Source: Zavarzinella formosa DSM 19928 (GTDB lineage: Bacteria; Planctomycetota; Planctomycetia; Gemmatales; Gemmataceae). From it: a stretch of 57,424 nt of DNA. Position numbers and translations under genes: made by a program. Below the pieces are notes generated by a model. The model was not told the DNA's origin. It saw nothing but the letters and a program-made list of their open reading frames with translations, and ran no database searches. Where the stretch lies: positions 839,832-897,255 of the forward strand of contig NZ_JH636439.1 of NCBI RefSeq assembly GCF_000255705.1, read 5' to 3'. This document shows positions 17,212-26,536 of the stretch, piece by piece (the first letter of the stretch is position 1; the number at the start of each line of letters is the position of its first letter).

Positions 17212-17673
17212 GTGAATGTCACCTCCCCGCCACAAAATCCCCGCCTTTCCGTCCGGAAAGGGCTGCTCTTCGGATCATTGTTTCTGATTCTGGCCGGCGG
17301 GATGGTTGTCATCACCGTTTTTCCGCCGACAGAGACGCCTTGGTATCCCAAATGCACCTTTAAGGAGGTGACTGGCTATCACTGCCCCGGTTGCGGCACG
17401 GCTCGGGCCATCCATTCGTTGTGCAACGGCCGGATTTTGCAGGCCATCGTTTACAACCCGTTCACGGTGGTGGCGGTTTGTTACCTCATCGCGGAACCAA
17501 TCAACGCGGCCATCGCCCGTTGGCGTCGGCGTCCCAAGTTCGCACTCACCACTTGGATGGTTTGGACGTTTGTGTGTTTGTTGATGATCTTTGGGGTTCT
17601 CCGCAACATTCCCAGCCCGCCATTCACATATCTCGCTCCGCATGAAATCACTCCGGTCGTGCGGGAAGATTGA
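17212..17673 (+). CDS. DUF2752 membrane protein
   Basis: A 153-residue protein starting at GTG. The signature is WYPKCTFKEVTGYHCPGCG followed by TARAIHSL, with three cysteines that could bind a metal. There are about three membrane segments: GLLFGSLFLILAGGMVVITV, IVYNPFTVVAVCYLIAEP and LTTWMVWTFVCLLMIFGVL. Function of the family is unknown. It is divergent from the RTX gene and about 125 nt before the multi-haem gene, with no shared terminator between. Confidence 0.85.
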   Translation: MNVTSPPQNPRLSVRKGLLFGSLFLILAGGMVVITVFPPTETPWYPKCTFKEVTGYHCPGCGTARAIHSLCNGRILQAIVYNPFTVVAVCYLIAEPINAAIARWRRRPKFALTTWMVWTFVCLLMIFGVLRNIPSPPFTYLAPHEITPVVRED

Positions 17674-17798
17674 TTTTCCGAACTTCGCGCTTGCGGCCGG
17701 AATGTCTTCCGACGATAAGATGAGTTCGACGTTAATTGCCTGCCGATATGATCCCACCCAAGCCCTCGCTCTCGTCTCCCAAGATTCAGAGGATGTTC

Positions 17799-20564
17799 AT
17801 GAAATCCCGTTTTCCAAGGCAAACCCGACTGATGTTGGGAATGTTTGGCTTGCTTCTGATCGCCCCCGGTTCGGCTAATGCGGCCCATCCGATTGTGGCC
17901 GGTTTTGAGCGGTTTCACTCAAGCCCGAAAGCCGATCCGCTGCCCGGCGGGCAACTCCTCCTTGGCGAATTAAACTGTACCAGTTGCCACGCATCGAGCG
18001 ATCCCTTGCTTGCCAAAAAGCAGGCTCCAATCCTTGATGGAATCAGCACGCGCGTCAAGCCTGCGTATCTGAAACGCTATCTCGCCGATCCGCAGGCGGA
18101 AAAGCCGGGCACGACGATGCCGCATGTGCTGGCCAATGACCCCGACAAAGAACAAAAGGTCGCGGCTCTGGCCGCCCTGCTGGCCTCCACGGGGCCGACG
18201 AAGCAACTTCGTCCCGACCTGAAGGCCGTGATTCGCGGTCGTGATCTGTTCGCCAAAGTGGGATGCGCTTCTTGTCACGGCTTGCGAGATATTAACGGGG
18301 AACCGGCCAAAAACACGTTTCCCCATGCCGTGCCGTTGGGCAATCTTTCGGGCAAGTATTCGATTCCCGGTCTGACGACTTTCTTGAACAATCCGCTGGC
18401 GATTCGCCCCTCCGGCCGGATGCCCCACCTTTTGAAAACTCCGGAAGCCTCCGATGTCGCCCATTACTTGTTGCAGGGAGCGAAAGTCTCCATGCCAACG
18501 GGAAAAGGGACGACCGCATACAGCTATTTCGAGGGAGATTGGAATAATATTCCCGACTTTGCCAAACTGAAGCCAAAGGCGACCGGAACCGGTGTCGCGT
18601 TTGACATCAGCCCGGCGAAAAGGGCGGGTAATTTTGGTTTGCGGTTTGTGGGCTACATCAATATTGAAGCCGCCGGGGAATATACCCTGACGACGACCAG
18701 CGACGACGGCAGCAACCTCTACGTTGACGACAAACTCATCGTGAACAACGACGGGGTTCATCCGCCACAATCGAAGTCCGGTTCAAAGGAACTCATCAAG
18801 GGAATCCACAAGATCACCGTGGATTTCTTCCAAGGCGGCGGCGGCGCCGAACTGGATGTGGAGATCGAGGGGCGCAACCTTGGCCGACAACCGCTGGCCC
18901 CGCTCATGGGAGCGACGGAGGCCGATGTGGCGAAAAAAGCGGAAGCCGCGAAGACTGTTGAAAAAGACGAAGATGCCATTCCCATCGACAAGGAATTGGT
19001 TGCCAAGGGCAAGACGCTGTTCGCCTCGGAAGGATGCGCGAACTGCCATCAACTGAAATTCGACGGCAAATTGATTGCCTCAACCAAAACGGTTACCGCG
19101 CTGGACAAACTCAAGGGGGCCGGCGGTTGTCTCGATGGGACAGCGAAGGATGTTCCCGCGTACTCTCTTTCTGACATTCAAAAGAAAGCCTTGCTCGCCG
19201 CATTGCCGAAGCCGGTCCCGGAAAAGACGGATGCCGCCTCCAAAATCAGCCAAACCATGCTGACATTCAATTGTTATGCCTGCCACGTCCGGGACAAGGT
19301 TGGCGGCGTGATCGAGGCGACTAACACGATCTTCCAGACCACCCAACCAGAAATGGGGGACGAAGGCCGGGTGCCCCCGCCGCTAGATGGCGTCGGCGCC
19401 AAGTTGAACCCCGCTTATGTGGCCCAAATCCTCAACGCCGGGGCGCATGACCGGCCATATATGCACACACGGATGCCGGGTTTTGGTACGCCCAACGTCG
19501 GCCATCTGACGACCATTTTTGACGCGACAGACAAGCTGCCCGAAATCCCGCCGGTCAAATTTGCAGAGAGTGACACGAAGATCAAGGCGGCCGGCCGCCA
19601 AATGGTTGGCGCCCAGGCGTTTGGTTGCATCAAGTGCCACACATTTGCGGGCAACAAGGCCGAGGGAGTGCAGGGCATTGACATGACCCTGATGACCAAA
19701 CGGTTGAAGCGAGACTGGTTCCACGCCTATTGCATCGACCCGCAAAAAATCCGGCCGGGAACCCGTATGCCAACGGCTTGGCCGAACGGCGTCAGCACGT
19801 TGCCGAGCATTCTGGACGGCAAGGCTTCCACGCAAGTCGAGGCGATCTTGACATACCTCGCGTCGGACAAACCCGCCATTCCGGCGGGGCTTGGCAAGAA
19901 GTTCATTCCCCTCGTTCCGACGACAGAGGCGATCATCTATCGCAATTTCATTCAGGGCGCGGGCGCGAGGGGGATCGGAGTTGGCTATCCCGAAAAATTG
20001 AATATTGCCTTCGATGCCAACGAAATGCGATTGGCGATGATCTGGCAGGGGGGATTCATTGATGCCGCCCGGCACTGGACGGATCGCGGCGTCGGTTTCG
20101 AGGGGCCGCTGGGCGACAACATTCTGCCGCTGCCAGCCGGGCCGACGTTTGCAACGCTGGAACGAACGGACACCGCCTGGCCTGCGAAAGCCCCGAAGGA
20201 ACTGGGTTACAAGTTTCTTGGCTACACATTGTCGCCGGATGAGCGGCCGACGTTTAAGTATGCCTTCAATGACATCGCCATCACCGATTTCTCCAATCCC
20301 GTCCCGCAAGAGATGGGAACGGCTAATTTGAAGCGAACGCTGACGCTTGAGTCAGCGAAGCCGGCGGAGCAATTGTTCTTCCGGGCGGCTGTCGGCAACA
20401 AGATCGAAGCGGGGGAAGCCGGTTGGTTCAAGATGGATGGTTACAAGATCAAAGTGGAAACCCCGGGAGCCGCGATCCGCACGGTGAACGGCAAACAGGA
20501 ACTGGTCGTTCCGGTCAATCTCAAGGACGGCAAGGCCGTGATCGTCGTTGTATATTCGTGGTGA
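17799..20564 (+). CDS. Secreted five-haem c-type protein with PA14 domain
   Basis: A 921-residue exported protein with signal peptide (LMLGMFGLLLIAPGSANA). Five CxxCH haem motifs are present at about residues 60 (CTSCH), 156 (CASCH), 413 (CANCH), 492 (CYACH) and 610 (CIKCH). A PA14-like carbohydrate-binding domain lies at about 240-360 (YTLTTTSDDGSNLYVDDKLI). The C-terminal 250 residues form a further domain, resembling a family often joined to haem proteins in planctomycetes (DUF6797-like), a tentative call. It probably transfers electrons outside the cytoplasm during sugar or polysaccharide oxidation. AGAGGA 5 nt before the ATG at 17799 fixes this start over 17736 and 17793. The next gene is a propeller, probably its redox partner. 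Confidence 0.88.
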   Translation: MKSRFPRQTRLMLGMFGLLLIAPGSANAAHPIVAGFERFHSSPKADPLPGGQLLLGELNCTSCHASSDPLLAKKQAPILDGISTRVKPAYLKRYLADPQAEKPGTTMPHVLANDPDKEQKVAALAALLASTGPTKQLRPDLKAVIRGRDLFAKVGCASCHGLRDINGEPAKNTFPHAVPLGNLSGKYSIPGLTTFLNNPLAIRPSGRMPHLLKTPEASDVAHYLLQGAKVSMPTGKGTTAYSYFEGDWNNIPDFAKLKPKATGTGVAFDISPAKRAGNFGLRFVGYINIEAAGEYTLTTTSDDGSNLYVDDKLIVNNDGVHPPQSKSGSKELIKGIHKITVDFFQGGGGAELDVEIEGRNLGRQPLAPLMGATEADVAKKAEAAKTVEKDEDAIPIDKELVAKGKTLFASEGCANCHQLKFDGKLIASTKTVTALDKLKGAGGCLDGTAKDVPAYSLSDIQKKALLAALPKPVPEKTDAASKISQTMLTFNCYACHVRDKVGGVIEATNTIFQTTQPEMGDEGRVPPPLDGVGAKLNPAYVAQILNAGAHDRPYMHTRMPGFGTPNVGHLTTIFDATDKLPEIPPVKFAESDTKIKAAGRQMVGAQAFGCIKCHTFAGNKAEGVQGIDMTLMTKRLKRDWFHAYCIDPQKIRPGTRMPTAWPNGVSTLPSILDGKASTQVEAILTYLASDKPAIPAGLGKKFIPLVPTTEAIIYRNFIQGAGARGIGVGYPEKLNIAFDANEMRLAMIWQGGFIDAARHWTDRGVGFEGPLGDNILPLPAGPTFATLERTDTAWPAKAPKELGYKFLGYTLSPDERPTFKYAFNDIAITDFSNPVPQEMGTANLKRTLTLESAKPAEQLFFRAAVGNKIEAGEAGWFKMDGYKIKVETPGAAIRTVNGKQELVVPVNLKDGKAVIVVVYSW

Positions 20565-20572
20565 CCGAAGAT

Positions 20573-20602
20573 GGTTCGGGCCTTCTGGCCCGAACCGCTT
20601 TG
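20573..20602 (+). terminator. Hairpin between haem protein and propeller genes
   Basis: GGTTCGGGCC-TTCT-GGCCCGAACC is a perfect 10-bp stem with a 4-nt loop, 9 nt after the stop codon. Only a weak T-tract (GCTTTGT) follows, so it may attenuate rather than end transcription into the next gene. Confidence 0.65.
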
Positions 20603-20672
20603 TCGAAGCTGTTTGTTTCAACGTTGCAAGTGACTTGATCCAACATCATCCTTTGAACCGAGAATTGAAATC

Positions 20673-22172
20673 ATGTTCGCATATCGTTGGTTGGTTGCCG
20701 GCGTCGTCGCCCTGGGGGCGCTGGGCTCGGCCCATGCTCAGCCCAAGAAGACAGATGCCGTCAAGGAAGACGACTTTTACAAGCTCGTCCCGTATGAACT
20801 CCCCGGCGGCGAGGTGCTGGAGGCCGGGGCCATTGAAATCCTCCCGGGTAACAAGGTCGCGGTGGGAACCCGTCGCGGCGAAGTCTGGATCATCGAGAAC
20901 GCCTACGCCAAAGACCCGGCTGATTCAAAGTTCACTCGTTTTGCCCACGGCATGCACGAAATCCTTGGCCTCGCTTACAAGGACGGCAAGGATGGCTGGC
21001 TGTACGTAACACAACGCCCGGATGTCACCCGGATCAAGGACACGAACGGGGACGGCAAGGCCGATGTGTTTGAGGTCGTCACCGAAGGCTGGGAAGTCAA
21101 CGGGGATTATCACGAGTACGCCTTTGGCTCGCGGTTCGACAAGAACGGCAATATCTGGTTCACGCTTTGCCTGACCGGATCGTTTGACAGCAACAGTAAA
21201 TTCCGCGGGTGGGCCGGGAAGATCACGCCGGAAGGGAAATTTATTCCGACCACCAGCGGCGTCCGCTCCCCCGGCGGCATCGCCTTCAATGCCGAGGGGG
21301 AGGTTTTTTACACGGACAATCAAGGACCGTGGAACGGAACGTGTGGCCTGAAGCACATCAAAGAAGGCGCGTTTGTCGGCCACCCCGGTGGTTTCAAATG
21401 GTACAAGGAACCGGAAGCGAAGTATCTCGGCGAGGCTCCGCTCGTCCCCAAGTCCAAAAGCCGGATGATGACCGAGGCCAAGAAGATCCCGCAATTGAAC
21501 CCGACTTGCGTGATGTTCCCCTACGGCAAGATGGGGCAGTCTGCCAGCGGGTTGGATTGCGACCTCACCGGCGGCAAGTTCGGTCCCTTTGAGAAGCAAT
21601 TGTTTGTCGGCGATCAGACGCACAGCACCATCATGCGGGTCTTCTTGGAAAAAATCGACGGCCACTATCAGGGAGCCTGTTTTCCATTCCGGGCCGGAAT
21701 GGGATCGGGAATCGTCCCTGTGCGATTCGGCGCTGATGGTTCGCTAATCGCCGGCGGCACCAACCGGGGTTGGGGTTCTCGGGGGCCGAAGCCTTTCTCC
21801 CTTGAACGACTCGTTTGGACGGGCAAGGTTCCTTTTGAAATCCATGAGATGCGCGCCAAGCCGGATGGTTTTGAACTTACCTTCACCAAACCCGTGGATC
21901 CCGTGACGGCCGGGAAAATTGAGTCCTACAGCGTGAAGACGTTCACCTACATTTATCAAGCCGATTACGGCAGCCCGGAAGTGGATCAGACCACGCCGAA
22001 ACTCACCAAGGTTGAGGTGGGCAAGGACGGTAAAAGCGTCCGGCTGCATATTGATGGCCTGCAAGAGGGGCACCTTCATGATGTGACGGTGTCGGGCATC
22101 CGATCAAGCGAAGGAGAGTCGGTTTTGCATCCTCAAGCGTATTACACGCTGAATTACCTCCCTGCCAAGTAA
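20673..22172 (+). CDS. Secreted sorbosone dehydrogenase-like beta-propeller
   Basis: A 499-residue protein with signal peptide ([17 protein letters not shown]). It has the repeat pattern of soluble glucose/sorbosone dehydrogenase-type propellers: [55 protein letters not shown] and [21 protein letters not shown]-terminal Ig-like domain follows (about 390-495). No haem motif is present, so electrons would have to go to a partner such as the five-haem protein 108 nt upstream. The cofactor (PQQ or none) is not visible from the sequence. Many such planctomycete proteins are uncharacterised. Confidence 0.82.
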   Translation: MFAYRWLVAGVVALGALGSAHAQPKKTDAVKEDDFYKLVPYELPGGEVLEAGAIEILPGNKVAVGTRRGEVWIIENAYAKDPADSKFTRFAHGMHEILGLAYKDGKDGWLYVTQRPDVTRIKDTNGDGKADVFEVVTEGWEVNGDYHEYAFGSRFDKNGNIWFTLCLTGSFDSNSKFRGWAGKITPEGKFIPTTSGVRSPGGIAFNAEGEVFYTDNQGPWNGTCGLKHIKEGAFVGHPGGFKWYKEPEAKYLGEAPLVPKSKSRMMTEAKKIPQLNPTCVMFPYGKMGQSASGLDCDLTGGKFGPFEKQLFVGDQTHSTIMRVFLEKIDGHYQGACFPFRAGMGSGIVPVRFGADGSLIAGGTNRGWGSRGPKPFSLERLVWTGKVPFEIHEMRAKPDGFELTFTKPVDPVTAGKIESYSVKTFTYIYQADYGSPEVDQTTPKLTKVEVGKDGKSVRLHIDGLQEGHLHDVTVSGIRSSEGESVLHPQAYYTLNYLPAK

Positions 22173-22199
22173 CCTCGGAACGATTTGTGTTCTCCCTCG

Positions 22200-22237
22200 A
22201 ACCTCGCATGGACCTTTGTTCCATGCGAGGTTTTTTG
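22200..22237 (+). terminator. Intrinsic terminator
   Basis: AACCTCGCATGGA pairs perfectly with TCCATGCGAGGTT (13 bp, 7-nt loop) and is followed by a T6 run. It ends the haem protein/propeller transcript. Confidence 0.95.
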
Positions 22238-22317
22238 ATGCCCATTCGTTGTTCAACCGATGGCGACACATTCATCATTTTATGCGCGTAATAAAGGCAA
22301 TAATGACTATTGTTGGG

Positions 22318-22421
22318 GCATGTTATGCATGTATGTGCCCGTTTTTCTGGCAGAAAACTAACCGTGAGGTTTTTGTTCTCATGAATAATGCAAGAAATGT
22401 CTAAAATCTCCGCATAACATG
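22318..22421. promoter_or_regulatory. Spaced 10-bp inverted repeat upstream of the activator gene
   Basis: CATGTTATGC (22319-22328) and its exact complement GCATAACATG (22412-22421) frame 83 nt in front of the sigma-54 activator gene. They could be paired binding sites, for example for autoregulation. The match may also be chance. Confidence 0.3.
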
Positions 22422-22500
22422 TTGATTTGAGAAGCAGAGGCGTTTACCCTGATTACAGTGGAAACAATCTTCTCCCGTCGAACAAGGAGCGGGCTCGGGG

Positions 22501-23586
22501 ATGGCACGCAATGATACGGAAGAGCCGTTGTTGCCCGACATCGTGGGAAATTCTTCCGCGATGCGCGAGGTCTACCGACTCACCCGACTCGCCGCGCCGA
22601 CCAACGCCAGTGTTCTGCTGATTGGCGAAACCGGCACCGGGAAGGAAGTGATCGCCAGGGCGGTCCATAAACGTAGCAACCGTTCCACGGGTCCATACAT
22701 CCGGGTGAACTGCGGGGCCTTGCACGAGAACTTGCTGGAAAGCGAACTGTTCGGGCACGTCAAAGGAGCCTTCACCGGAGCCATCGAAAACAAGACCGGC
22801 CGTTTTGAGGCGGCACATGGCGGGACCATCTTTCTTGATGAAATCTCCAGCATGTCCGCCAAGCTTCAAGTCAAATTGCTTCGTGTGCTTCAGGAACGGG
22901 AATTCGAGCGTCTGGGTGATGCCAAAACGATCCGCGTTGATGTTCGGGTCGTGGCCGCCACCAACGAATCTTTGGAAGATGAGATCGAGGCCGGTCGGTT
23001 TCGGGAAGATTTGTATTATCGGCTGAATGTGGTCCCGATTCCTCTACCTCCCCTCCGAGAGCGGCGGGATGACATCCCGTTGCTTGCCCAACACTTTTTG
23101 CGGCGGCATTCCGAGTTGAACCGGCGTGATGTGTTTGAACTGACGCCGGAAGTGTTGCAATCACTGCTCAGTCACGATTGGCCGGGGAATGTCAGAGAGT
23201 TGGAAAATACCATCGAACGCTTTGTGGTGTTGAGCGAAGGAAAGAAAATTTCCTCCGACTTGCTGAAGTTTGGCCGGCCAAAGTACTCCCTGCGAAGCCT
23301 CAAGCCTCGCGTGGACGATGTTCCCTCCCTTGTGAGGAAACTGGTGGAAGTGGGAACCCGGCACGGTTTGCCAGCCGGGGCCCAGTTATACGATTTCTTG
23401 GTGGGTGGCGTCGAACGCGAACTGATCGAGCAGGTGATGCTCCAGTGCGACGGTGTCAAGGTGACGGCTGCCGAACGGTTGGGCATTAACCGAAACACCC
23501 TGCACAAGAAATTGGAGCAATACGGGGCGATGCTGAAGTCCATTCCCGTGGACGACGGCCATTCGTCCAACGGGACGGGAGATTAA
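22501..23586 (+). CDS. Sigma-54-dependent transcriptional activator without receiver domain
   Basis: A 361-residue NtrC-class AAA+ activator. It starts almost directly with the AAA+ domain: Walker A GETGTGKE (about 43-50), the sigma-54 contact loop GAFTGA (89-94), Walker B GGTIFLDEI and arginine-finger region REDLYYRLNVVPIPLPPLRER. The C-terminal Fis-type helix-turn-helix reads VKVTAAERLGINRNTLHKKL. No N-terminal receiver, GAF or PAS domain is present, so activity must be set by expression level or a partner protein. It ends 5 nt from the convergent lipoprotein gene. Its target promoters could not be identified here. Confidence 0.95.
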   Translation: MARNDTEEPLLPDIVGNSSAMREVYRLTRLAAPTNASVLLIGETGTGKEVIARAVHKRSNRSTGPYIRVNCGALHENLLESELFGHVKGAFTGAIENKTGRFEAAHGGTIFLDEISSMSAKLQVKLLRVLQEREFERLGDAKTIRVDVRVVAATNESLEDEIEAGRFREDLYYRLNVVPIPLPPLRERRDDIPLLAQHFLRRHSELNRRDVFELTPEVLQSLLSHDWPGNVRELENTIERFVVLSEGKKISSDLLKFGRPKYSLRSLKPRVDDVPSLVRKLVEVGTRHGLPAGAQLYDFLVGGVERELIEQVMLQCDGVKVTAAERLGINRNTLHKKLEQYGAMLKSIPVDDGHSSNGTGD

Positions 23587-23591
23587 GGCGG

Positions 23592-24437
23592 TCAGTATCC
23601 GCCGCCGCTTCCTCCACCCCCGCCTCCTCCACCGCCGCGACGACCTCCGCCTCCACCTTTGCCGCCGCGACCGCCGCCTTTTTTGGGGGCATCCGACGGG
23701 CCAGGATTCATGTTTTGCTGCGGCACCAATTCTTTCCGAAACTGTTCAAATTCGGTTTGGGTGCCGACCACGAAAATCTCCTTCGTGCCATCCTTTTTCA
23801 ACCAGCGAATACCCACCGTTTTCTCGTCCATTTCGCCCAATGTTTGGTCGCCGCCTTCATATCGGGCTCGGTAATTCACGATTGCAACGCGGTCCAGGAT
23901 CTTGGGTCCGTTGATTTTCACTTCACCATTTCGATCCGCATAGAAGGGGTATGTCCGCTGGCCGCTTTCGACAGGATTGTCGCGGAGGCTGACATCGGCT
24001 TTGAGCAATCCGCGGAAGCCGGTCGTCAGAACGATCATCACGTCAAAAGGCGGGTCGGGGTAGACGTCCAAGACAAAATCAGCGGGATGGGCATCGGCTC
24101 CACCAAAGAACGGTTTGGGACTGATCTTGATGATGTCCGAATCGCTCACCACTTTGAACTCGTTTTGATATCCCTTGGCGGTGATGCTAATCATCGCTGG
24201 TTCGGAACCATTGGGAACAAATTCAACCAACGCCACGCCGGTGTTTCCCGTCGTGGCCGTCGCGGAGTCAGAAGCCGTGTGGTGATGGACCATCTGAACT
24301 TCCGCATTGGCAATCGGTTGATGGCTTTCCGCATCCCGTACCATCACCTCCACGGGGCGGGTTCGATACGTCGATTGGCAACCGGTGGTCAACGGAAGGA
24401 GTGTGACACAGGAGAGAACAACGATCAACCGACGCAT
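23592..24437 (-). CDS. Lipoprotein with carboxypeptidase regulatory-like domain and Gly-rich tail
   Basis: A 281-residue predicted lipoprotein. The ATG at 24437 gives a signal ending in lipobox LTTGC with Cys20. A beta-sandwich like carboxypeptidase regulatory domains follows (VEVMVRDAESHQPIANAEVQ). The rest is not recognised. The last 30 residues are almost pure Gly/Arg/Lys. The frame upstream of 24437 lacks a signal sequence. It follows the purine nucleoside phosphorylase gene at 151 nt on the same strand. Function unknown. Confidence 0.75.
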   Translation of the reverse strand: MRRLIVVLSCVTLLPLTTGCQSTYRTRPVEVMVRDAESHQPIANAEVQMVHHHTASDSATATTGNTGVALVEFVPNGSEPAMISITAKGYQNEFKVVSDSDIIKISPKPFFGGADAHPADFVLDVYPDPPFDVMIVLTTGFRGLLKADVSLRDNPVESGQRTYPFYADRNGEVKINGPKILDRVAIVNYRARYEGGDQTLGEMDEKTVGIRWLKKDGTKEIFVVGTQTEFEQFRKELVPQQNMNPGPSDAPKKGGGRGGKGGGGGRRGGGGGGGGGSGGGY

Positions 24438-24588
24438 GATGAACGACCCCGGCGGGGTGACGAATGCATGAGGGTGCGTGCATCCGGACGGGGTCATATC
24501 TCAGATGGCGAAAAACTGCAAGGTCATTCAGCGAAACAAGATGGGCCAAACTCATTAAGATCTCATTTGGCATGAGAGCGCCAGAAAA

Positions 24589-25404
24589 CTACATTCGCTC
24601 AACCACTTTCCGCACCAACACCCGCAGTTTTTTCTCGCATTCGGCCGCCACCGCCAGGATTTCCGGTAGGCTTGTCGGTTCCAAAGCATCCGGCAGGCAC
24701 ATGTCCGTGATGGCGCTAAAGCCAAGTGATTTCATTCCTGAATGGACGGCGACGATCACTTCCGGCACGGTGGACATCCCCACCACATCAGCCCCGATGG
24801 TTCGCAGGAAGCGGTATTCGGCTCGCGTTTCCAAGTTGGGGCCGGCGACCGCCACATAAACACCCTGCTGGACGGGCATTTTCTCATCAATGGCGACCTG
24901 TTTGGCGAGTTTCAACAACTCGGGATCATACGCATGACACATGTCCGGGAACCGGACGCCGAGGCGATCATCGTTCTTGCCGATCAGCGGGTTATCCCCG
25001 ATCAGGTTGATGTGATCTTCGATCACCATGATATCCCCCTTTGAATATTGGGGATTCAGGCCGCCACAGGCGTTTGAGACAATCAGCGTGTCACATCCGA
25101 GGGCCTTCATCACCCGCACGGGGAATGTCACTTGTTGTAACTTGTAGCCTTCGTAGAAGTGGAAACGCCCCTCCATCGCCACGACGCTTTTGCCGCCAAG
25201 TGTGCCGCACACCAATCGGCCGGCATGGGATTGCACGGTGGAAGTCGGGAAATGCGGGATCTGGCCATAGGGGATGGTCGCCTCGGCTTGGATGTCTTCA
25301 GCGAGGGCTCCCAAGCCCGTGCCAAGGATAATGCCGACACGTGGCTGGCCCTTCCAAACAGAACGAATGGCCAGGGCGGCTTCTTGAATCTGATAGTAGT
25401 TCAA
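24589..25404 (-). CDS. Purine nucleoside phosphorylase
   Basis: A 271-residue trimeric-type purine nucleoside phosphorylase, which splits (deoxy)nucleosides with phosphate into base and ribose 1-phosphate. Motifs: phosphate loop [29 protein letters not shown], the base-site region [15 protein letters not shown] and [14 protein letters not shown]. The start is probably a TTG at 25404: GGAGAA sits 5 nt before it (25410-25415) and [13 protein letters not shown] matches the family start. An in-frame ATG at 25473 and a longer open frame lie upstream, but these run towards and antisense to the divergent GTPase gene. It contributes to purine salvage. Confidence 0.92.
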   Translation of the reverse strand: MNYYQIQEAALAIRSVWKGQPRVGIILGTGLGALAEDIQAEATIPYGQIPHFPTSTVQSHAGRLVCGTLGGKSVVAMEGRFHFYEGYKLQQVTFPVRVMKALGCDTLIVSNACGGLNPQYSKGDIMVIEDHINLIGDNPLIGKNDDRLGVRFPDMCHAYDPELLKLAKQVAIDEKMPVQQGVYVAVAGPNLETRAEYRFLRTIGADVVGMSTVPEVIVAVHSGMKSLGFSAITDMCLPDALEPTSLPEILAVAAECEKKLRVLVRKVVERM

Positions 25405-25409
25405 CGAGG

Positions 25410-25415
25410 TTCTCC
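25410..25415 (-). promoter_or_regulatory. Ribosome-binding site deciding the TTG start of the phosphorylase
   Basis: On the minus strand GGAGAA lies 5 nt before TTG 25404. It is the only good ribosome-binding site near the conserved start of the protein. Confidence 0.6.
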
Positions 25416-25479
25416 GCGACGGGGGATACGGTCGGTAGAATAGCGATTTGCCCGGACTTCTTCCAAGAGACATGCGACG

Positions 25480-26475
25480 ATGGCCGTCAATCTTCCCCCG
25501 CAATACCACGAAGCCGAGGCCGAATACAAAAAAGGCCGCACCCCGGAGGAGAAACTTGTCGGGCTCCGGAAAATGTGGGTGATCCTGCCCAAGCACAAGG
25601 CCAGCGAAAAAGTTCAGGTGATTCTCAAGACGAAAATCAGCGAACTTTCGGACGAGATCGAAGCCGCCAAATCCGGCCCCAAAAAGGTTGCGCCCGGCAC
25701 ATTCAAGATTCCCAAACAAGGCGCCGGACAGATCATCTTTTTGGGCGGCCCCAACGGCGGCAAAAGCAGTCTGTTGCGGAAACTCACGCGGGCCACGCCG
25801 GAAGTCGCCCCCTATCCGTTCACGACGCGCGAACCGGTCCCCGGCATGATGGATTGGGAGGATGTTCGTCTGCAATTGATCGACCTTCCTCCGATCACGG
25901 CCGACTTTTACGAAACCTATGTGACGGACTTCACCCGCACGGCTGATGCCGCCGCGTTAATCGTTGATTTGGGCGATGACGATGGTCCGTTCGCCGTGGA
26001 AACCGTGCTGGAACAACTCAAGGGCCGCAAGAGAATCTTGGTGGACAAACCGCCTGAATCGGACGACGATCCGACGGTGTTCCATGTCAAAACGGTGGTG
26101 ATCGCCAACAAGATCGATGCCGAGGGGGCGACCGATCGATTGGACATCCTCAAGGAAATGCTCGGCGACCGTTTCCCGATTCACACGGTCTCGACGGAGA
26201 AAGGGGATGGCGTCGAGGGCTTGCGGAAATTGTTCTTCGACCGTCTCGGCCTCATCCGCGTGTACGGCAAATTACCCGGCAAACAAGCCGACATGACTTC
26301 GCCGTTCACCATCCCGGTCGGCGGGACGGTGATGGATTTTGCGGAGAAAGTTCACAGCGAATTAGCCGAAGGATTGAAGGCCGCGAAGGTGTGGGGCAGC
26401 GCCCAGTTCGACGGACAAACCGTGAAACGGGACCATGTTCTTCAAGAACGGGATGTGGTTGAACTGAGTATGTGA
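25480..26475 (+). CDS. DRG/Obg-like GTPase with C-terminal TGS domain
   Basis: A 331-residue GTPase. A helical N-terminal region ([21 protein letters not shown]) precedes the G domain: G1 [16 protein letters not shown] (Walker A in which the usual NVGKS is NGGKS), the switch region [15 protein letters not shown]3 LIDLPPI (DLPP instead of DLPG) and G4 NKID. A TGS domain ends the protein (about 265-331, [19 protein letters not shown]). DRG-type proteins act with ribosomes or RNA. The changed G3 glycine may alter hydrolysis, although it may be normal for this bacterial branch. It is divergent from the phosphorylase gene. Confidence 0.87.
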   Translation: MAVNLPPQYHEAEAEYKKGRTPEEKLVGLRKMWVILPKHKASEKVQVILKTKISELSDEIEAAKSGPKKVAPGTFKIPKQGAGQIIFLGGPNGGKSSLLRKLTRATPEVAPYPFTTREPVPGMMDWEDVRLQLIDLPPITADFYETYVTDFTRTADAAALIVDLGDDDGPFAVETVLEQLKGRKRILVDKPPESDDDPTVFHVKTVVIANKIDAEGATDRLDILKEMLGDRFPIHTVSTEKGDGVEGLRKLFFDRLGLIRVYGKLPGKQADMTSPFTIPVGGTVMDFAEKVHSELAEGLKAAKVWGSAQFDGQTVKRDHVLQERDVVELSM

Positions 26476-26481
26476 AAAAAT

Positions 26482-26511
26482 AGGTCCGGCTTTTCGGCCG
26501 GACCTGTTTTG
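26482..26511. terminator. Bidirectional intrinsic terminator
   Basis: AGGTCCGGC pairs with GCCGGACCT (9 bp) around a TTTTCG loop. A T-tract (GTTTT) follows on the plus strand and a run of T6 follows on the minus strand. It serves the convergent GTPase and proline-rich protein genes. Confidence 0.9.
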
Positions 26512-26536
26512 GTCGAAAGTTTTCAGCATTCAACAA

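Larger units (their letters stand above)
22173..22500. other. Intergenic region upstream of the sigma-54 activator
   Basis: The first part holds the terminator of the propeller gene. The rest (22255-22450) is AT-rich and probably carries the activator's promoter. I found no convincing -24/-12 sigma-54 promoter. AAGGAG lies about 12 nt before the ATG at 22501. Confidence 0.55.

Noticed and set aside
23592-23690. Gly-rich repeat at the end of the lipoprotein gene as a CRISPR-like or tandem repeat
   Set aside because: It is low-complexity coding sequence for Gly/Arg, with no regular unit or spacers.
25405-25875. N-terminal extension of the purine nucleoside phosphorylase frame
   Set aside because: It runs antisense into the GTPase gene; the family start and a ribosome site place the real start at TTG 25404.
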